A stretch of DNA of 23,380 bases from Discostella pseudostelligera (GCA_036940085.1 JALLBK010000515.1:1-23380), one strand, 5' to 3'. Numbered from the stretch's first letter, positions 8,241-18,206 are shown. Translations and numbers: made by a program. The notes: generated by a model not told the origin, from the letters alone.

Positions 8241-11200
8241 ACAATCGGGTAACTCATCCTCATTTTCATCCACTTCGTATGGATCAAAGTTAGACGAAGT
8301 GGATGTGTTGCCAATCTCTTCCCCATTCATGTGCCACCGTGACAGCTGCGTCTCCCATTCAGTTGTATTGATCCCCGGATGGAGCTTGCTATTAACATTC
8401 GTACTACCCCAGCATTCCTCGTCCAGATCAAATATATCTGACATTCGTGACCCGGCGTCTTCAATGTCGATTTCCACAAGCCTATTCGGTGGCACAATCT
8501 CACGCACGTGACGGACATGCTCGCAAAATAAATCTAGAAGGCTACCGTCTTTCAAAGAATTGTCACTCCTAATCAGATCCTTTTTTCTTGGCACGCCCCA
8601 ATTTAATAGGCTTTGAATCCGTGCATCCACATTCCAGAAAGGTAGCACATACGTGGCATCTGGGTATTCGTCAACCAGTTCTTCAAGCGAATTCATCTGA
8701 GGAAACTTGAATCTCCCACCAATCTCGCCATCAATTTGCTGGTACACATCGGCTTGTGGGCACATTTCGCATTGCGCACTCCAATGGAATGATTCAAAGC
8801 CTGCACACCCAAAGAAGGTATGGATCGATCTTAAAAATGAAAAGGAGAACGTCACTAATTGAGAAGGAGCGTCGATAAGCATTTGGGTGGAATAGGAGTA
8901 ATAACTCACGATGAACCCATTTCGGGGAAACCTGCATGCATCATTAGGGTGGTAGACGGTGTCGTTGGATGCATTCTCGGCACCAATGTTCAATGGAAAA
9001 TCAGATGAGTGCAATCTCACCTAAATTAATCACGGGAAAAGTCAAGTTTCCATACATTGATTTTGGGACCGTATCGTTCCGAGCGCGTAAACATTCCGGT
9101 GATAGATAATTGTCTTCCGGTGATGAAGAAAGTTCAACGGTAGTAGATGACGAAGGTGCGTCACTCAATCGCATCCGCATAGTTCCATTCTTGCCTCGAA
9201 TCACCTCTTTTCCCAAAATGTTCCACACTGGTGGCGTCGACGAAGAAAAGGTTTGATTTTTGTCAATATCTGGGTGGAGCTTGCTATTCGCATTTGTCCT
9301 GCCCCAGCATTCTTCGTCAATATCAAATATTTCCGACATTCGCGCTCCGATGGCCGGGTCTTCAATGTCAATTTCTACAAGCCGTTTCGATGGTACAAGC
9401 TCACGCACACGATGGATATGCTCGCAAAAGAAATTGGTGAACTCTTTTTGACTGCCCCCTCCGAGGGTGGTTTCACCAATGGTCAAATTTGCATTCATCA
9501 TTCGTTTCCACAATGTTCCCCAACCAGATACACTATTGTACCAACCATCCATACTTCGAAAGGTTAACAGGAATGTAGCATTTGGTAATCCATTTACGAT
9601 CTCTTCCAAGAGATCAACTTGAGGGAAATACATCCTCTCATTCGCTCTGCCATCAATTTGCGAGTAGACATCGGCACTAAGACAAAGTTGCATTGGGGAC
9701 AGTCCCTGTTCTATTGACTGTGATACGCATTCAGCGCATGATGTATCATTCAGGCACCTATAATGCAATGATGCATATCCTGCATTCCCGAAGAAATTGT
9801 GGATAGAGCTAAGTAATCATAGAGCGGCATATAAGAATAGTAGAATAAGGTTGACAAAAACTCTTGAACAAGAAATGAATAACTTCAGATACTCACGTCG
9901 ACCCGATCTTGGGGAAACCTGTAGCGAGACATTTCATATGAGGTGATAATGCAAACGTCAATAGTCGGATGAAGAAAACAATGAGACTCTGTTCATCAAG
10001 TGAATTTCAACCCAATCTCACCCAGGTTGATCACAGGAAAAGACAATTTTCCATACATCGATCGAGGAATAGTATCCTGTCGAGCTCGTAAACAATCTTG
10101 CAAATCTTCATTGAATGCTTCGGAATAAGTATCCCTCGATCTCAACCGCATCGTTCCATTCTTGCCTCGAATCATCTCTTTTCCCACCAGGTTCCATCCT
10201 GGCAATAAGGAACCAAACACAGTTTCATTTTTGTCAGCCTCCGGATGGATCTTTCCATTTACATTCGTCCTTTCCCAAGATTCTTCGTCCACATCAAATA
10301 TATCCGACATTCGCGCTCCGATGGTCGTGTCTTCTATGTCGATTTCCACAAGTCTATTCGCTGGCACTAGCTCACGCACACGTTGGACATGTTCGCAAAA
10401 GAAAGAGGCGAACTCTTGCTGACTGCCCCCTCCGAGTGTGGTATCACCAATGGTCAAATTAAGCTTCATCATTCGACTATGCAATGTTCCCCAACGAGAT
10501 ACGCTCTGGTACCAGCCTTCCATGCTACGAAAGGTTAACAGGAATGTAGCATTGGGTAGTCCCTTTACAATTTCTTCCAAGAGATCAATTTGAGGGAAAT
10601 AAAGTGTCTCATTCATGTTACCGTCAATTTGCGAGTAGACATCCACATTGCGGCATAGTTTCAGTGGTGATAGTCCCATTTCGATGGAATCTGCAATGCA
10701 TTGAGCGCACTGTCCGGCACCAGATCTATCCTTCCTTTGGCATACCAAATGGTTGGATGAATATCCTGCATTCCCGAAGAATTTATGGATGGAGCTAAAT
10801 AATAATCATAGAGCGAGGAGCAAAACCGTTGAGCATGACAACACGAAGAACAGTGGAAACGAGGAGGACAACCCCCATAAAAGTCGTAATACAATGCTTA
10901 CGTCGAACCAATTTTTGGGAAACCTGTGTGAACGAATTCAATATGCAGAGAGTGTCAATAGGTCGTTAGAATCGATGATGAAAAAATGCATCCATGTCAT
11001 CACATAATTTTAGCATAAGTCTCTCACCCAAATTGATCACCGGGAATGATAATTTGCCATACATGGATCGAGGAATGGTATTGCTCCGTGCTTTTAAACA
11101 AGCAGGTAAAGGCAAAGAAATATTCTTGTCTTTCTCCAATAATGTTGCATCCTGCTTGAAGGTGGATGACGATGATGCCCATGATTGGATATTATCTGAA

Positions 11201-11550
11201 ATCATCTGTATTGTCCGATTCTCACCACGTAGTATTAGCTCGTTGTCGTCCTCTTTTTCTCCCATCTCCTGTGCAACAATCTTACTAAATTTCTTATCTG
11301 TACCATCGTCGACAATTATGTTCTTATCGGCACCATCCCCACCTTTTATTGTTGTGATTGTTGTTGGCGTCGTCTGCACAACTGCATCTGGCTCCACAGC
11401 CACCATTGACGAATATTCCATGCCTATATTCACGAGGACTATGACAATAATGCCGAATATGGCAATGCGTGTACGGCCGAGGAGTGCAACCATGGTGGAT
11501 GGATGACAACTCTTGCCTCGTTGTCGTTCGTCATCAGTCACCGTCACCAT
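7325..11550 (-). CDS. Four-domain tandem sulfotransferase-like membrane protein
   Basis: Nine-exon model, minus strand: 11550-11028, 10923-10902, 10794-10022, 9918-9897, 9808-9021, 8931-8910, 8829-8171, 8051-8030, 7961-7325. Total 3468 nt, 1155 aa; all eight introns (68-119 nt) are GT-AG. Residues ~29-46 are a membrane helix after a short basic tail (type II). Four sulfotransferase-like domains follow, with P-loops at residues 175-182, 440-447, 710-717 and 937-944. Each loop (GFPKIGST-like, the 5'-phosphosulfate loop of PAPS enzymes) comes from its own 22-nt microexon. Each domain then has a second cofactor motif (FLLTFRSMEGWYQS type) and a block RLVEIDIED..GARMSxIFDxDEExW. The third domain is degenerate. 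Linkers end CLRAR.DTIPRSMYGKLSFPVINLG. The C-terminus is a Lys/Arg-rich tail. Met at codon 20 is another possible start. No stop or plausible promoter lies between repeats, so one gene is favoured over four; transcript reads would settle it. Confidence 0.75.
8270..9105 (-). other. Sulfotransferase-like domain 3, degenerate
   Basis: Microexon 8931-8910 reads GFPEMGSS, so the loop Lys is Glu. The second motif reads YVLPFWNVDARIQS instead of FLLTFRSMEGWYQS, losing the Arg. The rest is kept: SIHTFFGCAGF, DVYQQIDGEIGGRFKFPQ, RLVEIDIEDAGSRM and DLDEECWGSTNVNSKLHPG. It is probably unable to bind PAPS normally. Splice sites and frame are intact, so this is a decayed domain inside a live frame, not a pseudogene. 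Confidence 0.65.
9170..10100 (-). other. Sulfotransferase-like domain 2
   Basis: Microexon 9918-9897 codes for GFPKIGST; exon 9808-9021 carries SIHNFFGNAGY, FLLTFRSMDGWYNSVSGWG and RLVEIDIEDPAIGARM. It is most like domain 1, including the linker motif GKEVIRGKNGTMRMR, which has the near-identical counterpart GKEMIRGKNGTMRLR after domain 1. Motifs look intact. Boundaries are approximate. Confidence 0.7.
10149..11102 (-). other. Sulfotransferase-like domain 1
   Basis: Spans the end of exon 1 (CLKARSNTIPRSMYGKLSFPVINLG), microexon 10923-10902 (GFPKIGST) and most of exon 10794-10022. The loop Lys is present, as are FLLTFRSMEGWYQSVSRWG and RLVEIDIEDTTIGARM. By cofactor motifs this repeat looks intact. 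Boundaries are approximate. Confidence 0.7.
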
Positions 11551-11785
11551 CGTCGTAGTCGAGAACTGCGGCGGTAATCGTCTATTTGTCTGCTACTCCT
11601 ACCTGTGATTGTCTACCTCGCCCTGCCTCACACACACAATGCAAACGCCAAATGCACCATCATCTCATCGAATCATCTGAGATTTTTCCTGGAGTCCTCC
11701 GGATAGTAGTAGTAGAGGATGTAGGTTGTATTTGTATGGTGCATCGTAATCGTATCTACTGTGCCGTCGCCGTCGGCATTTTTTC

Positions 11786-12075
11786 TAGGGATTGGGCCCG
11801 GGTCGAACCTCCACTCGGAACCGGATAGTGGGGAAAGTCGGGCCTGGCCGTGACGGATCCGGGTACTACACCAGGGCACTAATTCCACCTAGTTCCACGT
11901 ACGACGTCGTATGAGTGCCCCCCTATGCACACGTAAAAGGCCCCCTTTTTCCTCATTGAAGCCCTCGGGGGCAGTTCCCGGCATGTCGGGAACACGGCCC
12001 TGGGGTCATTCCGGAACCGGATCCGGGGACCCATCACGGATCCGTCACGGATTTTTGTGCCGGGCCCAATTCCTA
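11786..12075. mobile_element. Putative MITE-like or foldback element
   Basis: Sixteen-base terminal inverted repeats: TAGGGATTGGGCCCGG at 11786-11801 and its complement with one mismatch at 12060-12075. Internally CCGTGACGGATCCG at 11848-11861 recurs inverted within 12033-12050, GGAACCGGAT recurs directly, and a perfect hairpin TTCCCG-GCATGT-CGGGAA sits at 11975-11992. The block is markedly G+C-richer than its surroundings. No clear target-site duplication is visible; both flanks carry only loosely similar T-rich sequence. No transposase is encoded. A non-autonomous DNA element is the best guess; a regulatory or structural palindrome cluster is the alternative. Confidence 0.4.
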
Positions 12076-12114
12076 ATTTTGTCGTCCCTTCATTGTTGGG
12101 TTGGTGCACCCGAC

Positions 12115-12212
12115 GCCAGACAAACGCAAGATTCTTTCTCCAAATCCTGACGCCAGACAGACGAAAGAACTTTGTCTCCAATGCCAGACAGAACGGATGC
12201 CAGACAGAAGAA
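12115..12212 (+). repeat. Degenerate GCCAGACA(G) repeat cluster
   Basis: GCCAGACA starts at 12115, 12152, 12183 and 12199. The first two units also share a following AA-rich stretch and a TCTTTxTCTCCAAAT-like segment, so the unit is about 31-37 nt, with the last copies shortened to 16 nt. It lies 40 nt beyond the inverted-repeat element and may be part of the same insertion. Confidence 0.55.
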
Positions 12213-12407
12213 AGATGTACAGAAAATAATTGGGGGTCCATAACAACTGGGACATGCTTCCGTCGTCCGTCGAGGTCCGTCGGCTCTTCCCACTTCCCAG
12301 TAGTAGCTAGCAGTTGATAGGAGTACGAGGCAGTAGCAACAACTACCTACGTCAATAGCACCAAAATCCATCTCTCACGGTCTCCGCGGTCCATTCGAAG
12401 CTAATCC

Positions 12408-15064
12408 ATGTCCGTCAACAAGCAGGAGGAGGACGACGCTGCCATCGCCAGTTGTGCCGATGCCGATAATGATAATGACGCTGATAATGACGACGGTAAT
12501 GATAATCTCATCCCGCAATTTTTATCCTTCACTGGCACCTCCGACAATGAAGTCGCACGTCAATACTTGCAAATGAGTGACAATATATTGGAAAATGCCG
12601 TCACTTTATTTTGGGCTGCCGATACAGCAACAACTACAACTACTACTACTACTACTACTACTACTACTGCTTCGACTACTTCGCCAACCATGAACAATGA
12701 TGATGATAACGGAGATGACGGTGAAGGTGAAGGGGGGGGAAATGTTGATAGGGTGGATGGTGTTGCCAACAGCACTGGGGTTTGTCGACGCATTGCCGTG
12801 GAAGAAGAAGCAGAAGTAGTAGTGGACGAAACGGTTGAGGGCGAGGATGATCAAATTAGCACCAACGACAATAGCAGAAGCATCACATGCGATGACGAAA
12901 TTATGCCAAGCAACAATGCAGAGGAAGAGGGAAGCGAACATTTCTCAGAACCAGACTACGAATACCTCCTTTCCAATGAAGACGAAGACGATGGTGCAGG
13001 TGCTGTAGTCGATGAAGACAACAGTAGTGAAGAAATGGTGTATTCCTCGCCCGATTATGATTATTTGGGTCTCGAGTCAGTCTACGAGGAAGAAGACGAG
13101 GAGGAGGGGAATGTGAGTGAGCATTCGCAAGAAGTTGCTGCCTTAACTACAACACTGATCCAGGATGCCGTTAGTGATAATCCGATGCCAGCAAATGATC
13201 TCAATAGTATTTATCCTACCAAGGGACATAAAGTGGACTTGCAACCGGTGACGACAGATGATGATGAAGAAGTTGAGGATAGTGGGGAGGAATACATATT
13301 GGGAACAATGATGGTGCGAGTGTTGCAGGCAAGACATGTTAAGGTATGTGTCTCCAGATCATTCTGCTCCCGTGCTGCACTTTTGGAATCTCAATGATGC
13401 GACCGACCCGTCTTTCTTCTCTTCAGTCTAACCCCTACAATGAGGGAGGAAACTTGATTTCCAATCTTCTATCCAACCATCGACGTAATCGCCAACAACG
13501 TACAACTCCGAGTCCAGCATCGGCGGGAGGCCATGGCACGCCTACTACCATCTACTCAGGCAATAATCAACAAATCTATGCCACCTTAACTTACAGGAAT
13601 CAATCTCAATCAACATCCATGGCCATGGAACACAATGGCAATGGCGACTACTACTGGTCACGGAGTGATCAATCGTATTTTGATGTCATGTGTCCTGCAT
13701 TTCCACTCAAGATGAATCAAATGATCCATCCAAAGTCGCCATCATTGAAGGCGAAACAAACTACTTTTACGGCATCAGCCGCCACATACCCCCAAAAGAA
13801 TGCATCGCGTGCAAAATCAAATAACTACCAACAGCATCATCATCCATCTCCTCTATTAGAATTATCCTTGTACTCCAAGAAGAACAATAGTCAAGGAATG
13901 CACAACAAACAGGGGAAATGGAATCCTTACCAAAAGGGAGGTGATATGCTTCCAGAGACTAACGATGACTACCTCGTTGGCAAATGTTACATCAACGTCC
14001 TACGCATCTTGTGCGGGAGAACGCCCTACTTTGATGAATGGTGCACCATCCACAGCGATGACGACAATACAAACAACAACCGTAATAAGAATCGGGATGC
14101 ACCCGAAACAATGGCGGGGCGTGTACGTATCGTCATTGAATATGAACCGACGGATCCACCACCCCGACCGGGCGATATGTGCGTCTTTGCTAATGTGTAC
14201 CCAATCGTCGATGAATTTTATCCCATCCCTCCGTTTTCGATGATACGGACCAATAACCATCGTTGGTCGTCCTCGTCGTCCAGCAAAGCAGTATTATGCC
14301 GTCCCAAGACGTTTTGCGTCGAAGAAGTTGTGGGTGATCATGTTGTCTTATCGTATCAGACGCCCGTGGAGAATTGGAAGTGCACATTTGAGGTTCATCG
14401 GTATTTATTATTGTGCGTGGAACGTCATCAGGCCGCGGTGGAGAAGTATCGAGAGCAAGTGTTGGATTTGTGTGACAATCTTGTGCAATCTCCCGTGGTG
14501 GATGTTTTAACGAAGACTGTGTCGACCCTACCCGATGAGGGCTTGGTTCATGTTGCTGAGGAGTTGGTTGTTGGAAGTTTAGGTTTGTTGGGTCGATGGT
14601 GGGAGAATGGCGTGGATGGAATGATCGAAGATGTAGTGGATGGGATAAATTTGGATGGTAGACATTCTCAATTTTTTGATGATGAGGAAGAGGCGGAGGA
14701 AGATGTTGCTGCCGATAACGCTGTTAATGATATCGTCCAGAATCCATCAGCACTCCAGAAAAATGCCATCAATCTTCCGGAGAAAGTGTGGAATGATGAG
14801 AGGAAGGCACTCCCTGGTATGCCCTGCTGCCCAATCACTGGCGTTCCGATGATAGAACCGGTTGTGGCCGCCGATGGACATACCTACGAGCGGAATGCCA
14901 TTGCACGATGGTTGCAGACGAGCAGTCGCAGCCCGTTGACGGGCGAGATATTTGCCCATCGTGAGTTAGTTCCAAATTATTTGCTCTTGTCTAGTTTGGG
15001 CAACGAGCGTGGTGGCAAAGAGAAGGATGATAAAGCAAACCCTGCATTGTTGGATGTTTTGTAG
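12408..15064 (+). CDS. UBA-like, C2-like and U-box protein (probable E3 ubiquitin ligase)
   Basis: Two exons, 12408-13343 and 13427-15064, phase-0 GT-AG intron of 83 nt; 857 aa. Residues ~36-70 match a UBA-like helical domain (FLSFTGTSDNEVARQYLQMSDNILENAVTLFWA, here abbreviated by its ends FLSFTG and TLFWA). A Thr tract and a long acidic region follow (to ~298). Residues ~299-570 resemble a C2 domain with low-complexity insertions: MMVRVLQARHVK at the exon junction, IYATLTYRNQSQS, FDVMCPAFPLK, LLELSLYSKK, VGKCYINVLRIL, AGRVRIVIEYEP. Residues ~772-840 are a U-box: PCCPITGVPMIEPVVAADGH, TYERNAIARWL, SPLTGEIFAHRELVPNYLL. U-boxes recruit E2 enzymes; the UBA could bind ubiquitin and the C2 a membrane or protein. 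The target is unknown. Confidence 0.8.
12639..12668 (+). repeat. (ACT)10 microsatellite within coding sequence
   Basis: Ten perfect ACT units code for part of a Thr tract between the UBA-like and acidic regions. Likely length-polymorphic between strains. Confidence 0.9.
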
Positions 15065-15218
15065 ATTGATGTTGTCGAGCCACTGCGAACTTCCTGTCAG
15101 AAGAAAAAGAGATTATCTTCCGCCGATTGTCTACATCATTAGGCGGTGTGTTTGTCCATAGTGTGTGTAGCACAACGTCTAATGTTTAATACTCGAGCCG
15201 ACATACATACTGCTATCA

Positions 15219-17886
15219 TTATTGGACAACAATCGAAGGAAAGTACTCTCCCATTTCGCCCGCGAGGAGTTCCTTTAGTCCACAAACGGGAGTACTCTTT
15301 GTCAGAAAATTCAGCTTCCTCCTTAGTCTTCGGATGCAGAACTCGCATTGTTCAACAATCACCTTCAACTTACTATCAACGTCTTCCAGCGCCTGAAAAA
15401 AATGATGAGAGTGCCGATGAGTGAGAATGCACAGACGAGTTGAAAAAGAATTGAGAAGTACACAATTGGAGATGACTTACAAATAGCAGATCTCGAACGT
15501 CCCTGAGCTGGACAAAATGTTCATTTTCAGAACCCTCAAATAAGTGCAGCTCATTGAGCGTGCTTGCCATGGCTTCCACGGTTGACCAACCACCAGCTGA
15601 ATCAATGTGTTCTTTCACCCCCGGACAATTAAGTAAATCGACCACAAAGCTACATGCTCTTGCGCCGAAAAGAAATGAGCGTGCTTCGGTGATATCCATC
15701 ACGAGACTCTCATAGGTTGAATTGTCCATTTGTTTCAATTCATCGTTCGACATTGAAAACACAAGGATGGTTGGCTCTCTCGCAAATACTTCCGGTGTGG
15801 TTTGGACTCCATACTCGAAGAGATTAGGCCGAACTGTCATCAGCTCGTGAATCTTTTCTAGTGAAAAATTCAGAATCGAGGAGATCGACCCATCATCCAC
15901 GGCCCTGCCCCAACGCTCTTCACATTCACCGACATCAAACTTAACAACGCTTTCGGGAATGGAGTTGAGCAATTCCCTTAGATGATATCGAATCGACCTC
16001 CCGACGAAGTCATTGAGACGATTTCTAATTCCAGTGTGCTCAGTGACGGCTTTGAAGTTACTTTTGGATATGAGATAGAGTTTCAGATCATGCATCTCAT
16101 TCAGATAATACGAAATGGCCTTCTGAAACCTCGCACTCGGAAAATATCCCATCATTGTCTTTGAAAGGCATTCACTTGCACCATCAACTACACTCATGCA
16201 GTGAAGGCATTGGATCGCAACGTCTAAGTAATGAATTGGCTTGGGAAGTTTCATGGCATGTTGCAGTACTGCTTTCAATGAATCAATACTCGGTCGTAGA
16301 TCTCCACCGCCCTGGCCAACCACTTCGCCAACCGCAGTAATCGTTGATGAATAGTCAAAGCCACTAAAACAAACTTTCTTGTTGATGAAGCAAACGTCTG
16401 GCCGTTCTTCGTTTTGCAACGATACAATCTCTGCATTAACCAAGGAGTGGAAGAGTGGAAGAAGAGGTGTGAAGTTGGCTTCATCCTCATAGACGATGCT
16501 CATGGCGGCGAAAATTCGTGCCGACACGCATGGTAGCTCGGTTATTTGACTCATATTCTCGGGAAAGAGTTGACCGATCTTCGCTTCCATTGCACTGCGT
16601 GACAAGTTCTCCAAGTTTCTCATCACAACCATATTCTCTTCCATGCGTAGGTTATCAACCATGTCGTTGCCCGAATGATGATGGTCATCTGGAAACATAG
16701 CCATCACTGAGCTGTTCGCTCTCGGAGTCACAAAGTTTTGATCGGCGTTGCTTTCATTTATTACCGGGGCTGCAGCGAAGACGTCCAAATCCATGCGCTT
16801 CGCAGTACTGACGATACCACGTTTCTTCGATAGATCAAAGGTATCACGCCTATTCTTCTGCATTGTTTTCGTCTTCCTCTTAGAAACGATATCACTGGCG
16901 TTGCTGTCTGATGAATCATCCATGCCCAATGATTCTAGCACCGATGTCTGTACACGAACTATGCGCTTGCGCTGAAAGACAAGTTGATCCGTAGGCAGTT
17001 GTCCAATGGTAGCCGACGCGATCTTCTCCAATACCCGAGAAAGCTTCTCCTGACCTTTCTCACTGATATTTATTTCCAATGTTGTTGATGATATGACCGG
17101 CACTACTTGATTAATCTTTTGAGGTGGCAGCACTGCACCATCCGGGTTCGCCATTGGATCATCGGATGGACTAGGATCCTGAGGACTCTTGTCGATAACG
17201 TGTCGGTTGGTTGTTGGAGGCATTTGATCTCCCTCCTCAGACTTCTTACTTTTGTATGCAGGCTCAAGTTGATTATGTTTGAAGGTGGAAGAGTCGTAGG
17301 CTTCGCCAATCTCATCTGCATTGTTCACTCCATCAACTGTCGCCCCTTTGCCACGAAGACGAAGACTCGCCCGTCGAGTTCTCTTGGATGCGTCGAATAT
17401 CGACGTAGAGTGACATCGTCTACGCTTTGCATGTCTGGTGGTATTTGTATCTTCAATATGATTTTCCGCTACAATGGGGGCAAAGCGAGGAAGATGGTTC
17501 GACGAGACAGGTGCATCATCATGTGTCATTCCAGTAGTGTCGTAGTCATCCTCCTGTGAGACCGCGATAGCGAGAGTGTTGGTGTCGCTATTGAATTGGC
17601 TAGATGAATTCTTTTCAGATGATTCCACTGCAAGTTCCATGGTAGGTGCATCGATTCTATCAGGGGAGTAGATGTTGTTGGTATTGTTGATTGCTACCAA
17701 TGGCATAGATGAGGTGGCGCAGATGGACCGACGCCTACCAAGCGATGGATCTGCTGACGATTGCGACAATCGTCCTTCTAATACTTCATAGCCGTTACTC
17801 GGGTGGGAGGGTGTCTTCGGTGATGAGCGAGTTGCCATCCTCTGCCGCCACTCGTCCCCCCCATTAGTGAGGCGGGCGGATTCCAT
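15219..17886 (-). CDS. Hypothetical nuclear protein
   Basis: Exon 1 17886-15481 and exon 2 15392-15219; the 88-nt intron (15480-15393) starts GTAAGT and ends TTTTTTTCAG, phase 0. The model gives 859 aa. Reading through the intron would instead give a shorter unrelated tail. Residues 1-~400 look disordered, with SSPKTPSHPS near 21-30 (CDK-type sites) and basic clusters KRRRC (~154) and SKRTRRASLRLRGK (~167-180), plausible nuclear signals. Residues ~430-859 look folded and helical, ending in a Leu/Lys-rich possible coiled coil (ALEDVDSKLKVIVEQCEF, then IRRLRRKLNFL). No family is recognised. Its promoter carries a cluster of E2F-type sites, which would suit a cell-cycle or chromosome role, but that is inference from context only. 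Confidence 0.72.
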
Positions 17887-18206
17887 GGTTGCTGTTATTT
17901 TATTTGTGCACGGGTTGCATGCAGGGCAGCGATAGGCCGCGATGGCCGGCGATCAGTTTGATCGGCCTCACCATGAATGCAACGGTTTCCATCCCGCCAA
18001 TTTCGCCGAAGTTCTTCCCGCCATAAGTACTATCTATCCGAGCGAATCTGGCGCGGTCTTCTTCCCGCCAAAATTTCGTCACACGTCACAGTTCTTCCCG
18101 CCGTTTCAGCGACTTCGTTCTTCCCGCCACCATCAACACCTATCAATACCAACATCATGGCATCCGCTTCCACATCATCGACATCGACCCTCTTGAGTAT
18201 TGAACC
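17887..18206. promoter_or_regulatory. Divergent promoter with five E2F-type sites
   Basis: The 320-nt spacer between divergent starts carries TCCCGCCAA at 17992-18000 and TTCCCGCC at 18015-18022, 18062-18069, 18095-18102 and 18121-18128, all in one orientation. A related TCTGGCGCGG lies near 18048-18057. The core matches E2F/DP sites. The cluster is 106-242 nt upstream of the minus-strand start and 79-215 nt upstream of the plus-strand start. Confidence 0.6.

Larger units (their letters stand above)
11551..12407. other. 857-nt gene-free region between divergent genes
   Basis: Contains the promoters of the tandem sulfotransferase-like gene (minus) and the U-box gene (plus). In between lie a GC-rich, hairpin-rich block bounded by inverted repeats (11786-12075) and a degenerate GCCAGACA repeat cluster (12115-12212). 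Open frames here, such as one of 120 codons on the minus strand at 11879-12241, follow the repeats, have no recognisable domain and are not called as genes. Confidence 0.6.

Noticed and set aside
8830..9020. N-terminus of a 302-codon minus frame starting in 9020
   Set aside because: This part reads through two introns and the third microexon in the wrong frame; splicing at 9020/8932 and 8909/8830 explains the region better.
9231..9567. Plus-strand open frames opposite the sulfotransferase repeats
   Set aside because: Similar antisense frames recur at each repeat (for example 10115-10462), as expected for shadows of duplicated coding sequence.
7325..11550. Four separate tandem sulfotransferase genes
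   Set aside because: Long exons run through the domain borders without stop codons, there is no room for promoters, and all eight splice pairs join in phase into one frame.
11795..11830. Possible tRNA T-arm (GGTCGAACC)
   Set aside because: No acceptor stem, anticodon arm or D-arm could be built around it; it belongs to the inverted-repeat element.
11879..12241. 120-codon minus frame in the gene-free region
   Set aside because: It follows the inverted-repeat element and GCCAGACA repeats, has no domain and no conserved-looking pattern.
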